From the NCBI RefSeq assembly GCF_002812985.1, contig NZ_PGCP01000012.1, positions 1-64,000 of the forward strand: a stretch of DNA of 64,000 bases. The letters run 5' to 3'. This DNA is from Aeromonas lusitana (lineage in GTDB: Bacteria; Pseudomonadota; Gammaproteobacteria; Enterobacterales; Aeromonadaceae). The notes beneath the pieces are model-generated. The model had not been told where the DNA came from and ran no database searches. It was given only the letters and a program-made list of their open reading frames with translations. The translations under genes were made by a program, and so were the position numbers. Of this stretch, positions 62,041 through 64,000 are shown one piece after another (within the stretch, counting starts at the first letter, position 1; the number at the start of each line of letters is the position of its first letter).

Positions 62041-63534
62041 TCAGCTCGCCTTGGGCAGGGCGTGATGATGTTCGCTGAGCCAGGCCTGCAGCTGTTGCTG
62101 CTCAGCCTCGGACAGGCGCAGCCCCAGCTTGCTGCGGCGCCACAGGATGTCTTCCAGTGAGTGAGCCCACTCCCGGTTGATGAGATAGCGCACTTCCGAT
62201 TCATACAAGCCGGCGCCAAAGTGCTGGCCGCGATCCTCGTGCAGCCAGAGACGGGCATGGCTGCCGTAAGCCTCGGCGATGCGGCGCGCGGCGCGCTCAT
62301 CCAGCCAGTCGAATTCCAGCAGGTAGGCGCGGGCCAGCTCGCTCGTGGTGCAGTCGAACTCGCCACCGGGCAAGCGGGTGGTGGCGGTCCAATCCTCCCC
62401 CATCTGGCCGAACCAGGGCTTGAGCTTGTTGCAGGCGGCCTGGGCCAGCTTGCGATAGGTGGTGAGCTTGCCGCCAAACACCGACAGCAGCGGCGCGCCA
62501 TCGGACTCGCCACTGAGCTCCAGGGTGTAGTCGCGGGTCACCGCCTGGGGGGAGTCTGACTCGTCATCACAGAGCGGGCGCACCCCGGCGTAGGTCCAGA
62601 TGACATCTTTGGGGGCAATCTGGCGGGTGAAGTGGGCGTTGACCACCTGGCACAGGTACTCAATCTCGGCGCTGCTGATCTTCGCGTCGCGCGGATCCCC
62701 CTTGTGCTCCACGTCCGTGGTGCCGATGAGGGAATAGTCCTGCTGATAGGGGATGACGAAGACGATGCGATTGTCCTCGTTTTGCAGGATATAGGCCTCT
62801 TCGCGCTCATGGATGCGCGGCACGATTATGTGGCTGCCCTTGATGAGGCGAATGCCGCGCGGGGATTTCTCGTGCAGGCTCTCGTCATAGAAGGTCTTGA
62901 CCCAGGGGCCGGCTGCGTTGACTAGGCCACGGCAGGTGACGTTGAACTGCTCGCCGCCCGCTCGCTCCAGGGTCAGGGTCCAGTGTTTGGAGCCGCGCAC
63001 CGCCTTGACGCAGCGGGTACGGGTCTCCACCAGTGCGCCCTTGTCCCGGGCCAGCATGGCGTTGAGCACCACCAGACGGGCGTCATCCACCCAGGCGTCC
63101 GAATACTCGAAGCCCTTGTTGATGCCGTTTTTCAGGCCATCTTGCGGCAGGAAGCGCACGCCGCAGCTGCCCTTGAGCTTGTCGCGCTTGGCCAGGTTGT
63201 CATAGAGGAAGAGGCCGGCGCGGATCATCCAGGCCGGGCGCAGGTGCGGGCGATGGGGCAGGCGAAAACGCATGGGACGGGCGATGTGCGGCGCCATGCC
63301 GAGCAGCACCTCCCGCTCCGCCAGCGCCTCTTTCACCAGCCGGAATTCGTAATGCTCGAGGTAGCGCAGGCCGCCGTGGATCAGCTTGCTGGAGTTGGAA
63401 GAGGTGGCCGAGGCGAGATCCTGCGCTTCGAACAACGCCACCTTCAGCCCCCGCCCCGCCGCATCCGCCGCAATGCCGACCCCGTTGATGCCGCCGCCGA
63501 CGACGACCAGATCATAATGTTCGCTCATGTTCAC
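62041..63534 (-). CDS. glpD: Aerobic glycerol-3-phosphate dehydrogenase GlpD
   Basis: A 497-aa FAD flavoprotein of the inner membrane that oxidises G3P to DHAP and passes electrons to quinone. The Rossmann motif is VVGGGINGVGIAADAAGRG (about residues 11-29), and GGLRYLEHYEFRLV, LIKGSHI, GTTDVEHKGDP and SVFGGKLTTYRKLA are all present. AGGTG precedes the ATG at 63534. GlpR-operator-like sites lie upstream. Confidence 0.97.
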   Translation of the reverse strand: MNMSEHYDLVVVGGGINGVGIAADAAGRGLKVALFEAQDLASATSSNSSKLIHGGLRYLEHYEFRLVKEALAEREVLLGMAPHIARPMRFRLPHRPHLRPAWMIRAGLFLYDNLAKRDKLKGSCGVRFLPQDGLKNGINKGFEYSDAWVDDARLVVLNAMLARDKGALVETRTRCVKAVRGSKHWTLTLERAGGEQFNVTCRGLVNAAGPWVKTFYDESLHEKSPRGIRLIKGSHIIVPRIHEREEAYILQNEDNRIVFVIPYQQDYSLIGTTDVEHKGDPRDAKISSAEIEYLCQVVNAHFTRQIAPKDVIWTYAGVRPLCDDESDSPQAVTRDYTLELSGESDGAPLLSVFGGKLTTYRKLAQAACNKLKPWFGQMGEDWTATTRLPGGEFDCTTSELARAYLLEFDWLDERAARRIAEAYGSHARLWLHEDRGQHFGAGLYESEVRYLINREWAHSLEDILWRRSKLGLRLSEAEQQQLQAWLSEHHHALPKAS

Positions 63535-63566
63535 CTACTTTCTTATTTTGGGTTTGCTATGACAGC

Positions 63567-63618
63567 AATGTTTGATTTCGCTCATATTAGAACATGAAAA
63601 AATGATAAACGAACATTT
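63567..63618. promoter_or_regulatory. Two GlpR operator-like sites upstream of glpD
   Basis: Site one, AATGTTTGATTTCGCTCATA (63567-63586), and site two, 63601-63618, whose complement reads AAATGTTCGTTTATCATT. Both fit the ATGTTCGNTNNCGANCAT-type GlpR operator and lie 30-80 bp before the glpD ATG, where a repressor would block the promoter. AAATGTGATC at 63627-63636 is a CRP half-site candidate. Confidence 0.7.
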
Positions 63619-63789
63619 TATGGAGGAAATGTGATCGCGATTGTTCCGACAATGCTAAAAATGCTGCCAGCCGGTGACGAAATGCCCGCAAGCAGGGGCC
63701 ACGCACGAAATAGTCGCGCCTTGAAAGGAGAAACAGGGACAGAAGAGCGGGTGATACAGAGGGATCAGAAGACGAGGGTAATTAGAAGC

Positions 63790-63807
63790 GGCCGCCGGTG
63801 GGCGGCC
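63790..63807 (-). terminator. Possible weak terminator after glpR
   Basis: GGCCGCC-GGTG-GGCGGCC, 7-bp stem just past the glpR stop, poor U-run. Confidence 0.45.
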
Positions 63808-63828
63808 TGATGCCTGAGCGAAGAGGGG

Positions 63829-64000
63829 TTAGCAGATGTGGCAGGCGATCTGGTGTTGGGACATCAGTCGCATCAGCTTCTCCGGCGGCTCCTCGTCGGT
63901 GAACATGGCGTGGATCTGGCTGAGGTTGCCGAGATTGACCATGGCATTGCGGCCGAACTTGGTGTGATCGGCGGCCAGAAACACCTGGCGGGAGTGGGCA
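63829..64000 (-). CDS. glpR: Glycerol-3-phosphate regulon repressor GlpR, C-terminal 56 residues
   Basis: The partial frame reads HSRQVFLAADHTKFGRNAMV, then NLGNLSQIHAMFTDEEPPEKLM and ends HQIACHIC. DHTKFGRNAMVNLG is characteristic of GlpR in the DeoR family. The N-terminal HTH is off the right edge. It precedes glpD on the same strand and would bind the operators at 63567-63618. Confidence 0.88.
   Translation of the reverse strand, partial: AHSRQVFLAADHTKFGRNAMVNLGNLSQIHAMFTDEEPPEKLMRLMSQHQIACHIC

Noticed and set aside
63627-63648. Full CRP site near glpD
   Set aside because: The left half AAATGTGATC is good but the right half is poor, so I list it only as a half-site candidate.

Overview
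The window reads as chromosomal DNA of a gammaproteobacterium of the genus Aeromonas. It is G+C-rich throughout, and the products are closely Aeromonas/Vibrio/Enterobacteria-like: a polar-type flagellin, ThiI, LysO, BepA, MalEFGK, YejKLM, ecotin, MaoP/HdfR, AroF/TyrA and GlpRDQ. I see no rRNA, tRNA, CRISPR array, transposase or phage module. Most of it is ordinary, compact core genome with many clear bidirectional terminators. One A+T-rich islet (about 30.36-31.54 kb) looks foreign.

Layout. 0-4.6 kb: 5' end of a flagellin gene with a FliA promoter, a TRIC-type membrane protein, a small exported protein, thiI and an unrecognised 322-aa protein. 4.6-11.9 kb: pbpC and a giant alpha-2-macroglobulin-like lipoprotein (periplasmic trap plus peptidoglycan synthase). 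12.3-17.6 kb: a tight operon of an AI-2E-family permease, a NodT-type outer-membrane factor, an HlyD-type adaptor, a DUF2955 permease and a small K+-channel-like protein. 17.7-22.3 kb: a GAF/PAS/GGDEF/EAL protein, pflA with an odd repeated N-terminus, and a CbiM-like permease. 22.4-25.6 kb: a basic-amino-acid ABC transporter in the order P-J-Q-M. 26-32 kb: lysO, an amidohydrolase with a second HisJ-like binding protein, acpH and the PAP2 islet. 31.7-38 kb: DUF2069, arsC, tlpA-like, bepA, a TusA-family protein, perM, a MipA/OmpV porin-like protein and an alpha/beta hydrolase. 38-43.2 kb: malEFGK. 43.6-46.9 kb: yejK / yejLM. 47-56.5 kb: a Fur-boxed TonB receptor followed by an exported S9 peptidase, a GlyGly-CTERM zinc protease, two Lcl-domain proteins and ecotin. 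56.7-60.5 kb: maoP-hdfR and aroF-tyrA. 60.8-64 kb: glpR-glpD-glpQ.

Themes. (1) The 47-56 kb cluster combines a Fur-controlled TonB receptor, translationally coupled to a secreted oligopeptidase and followed by a surface-sorted metalloprotease. This suggests a protease-assisted iron or haem acquisition unit and is my best candidate for an under-described system. (2) Binding-protein genes in all three transporter-like operons are followed by a strong GC-rich stem-loop before the next gene, which should favour excess binding protein. (3) Small local duplications sit at gene junctions in the his-type operon and at the 5' end of pflA, and they create mini-ORFs or peptide repeats. (4) The amidohydrolase next to the second HisJ-like protein has lost one metal-binding His and has Glu in place of the carbamylated Lys.
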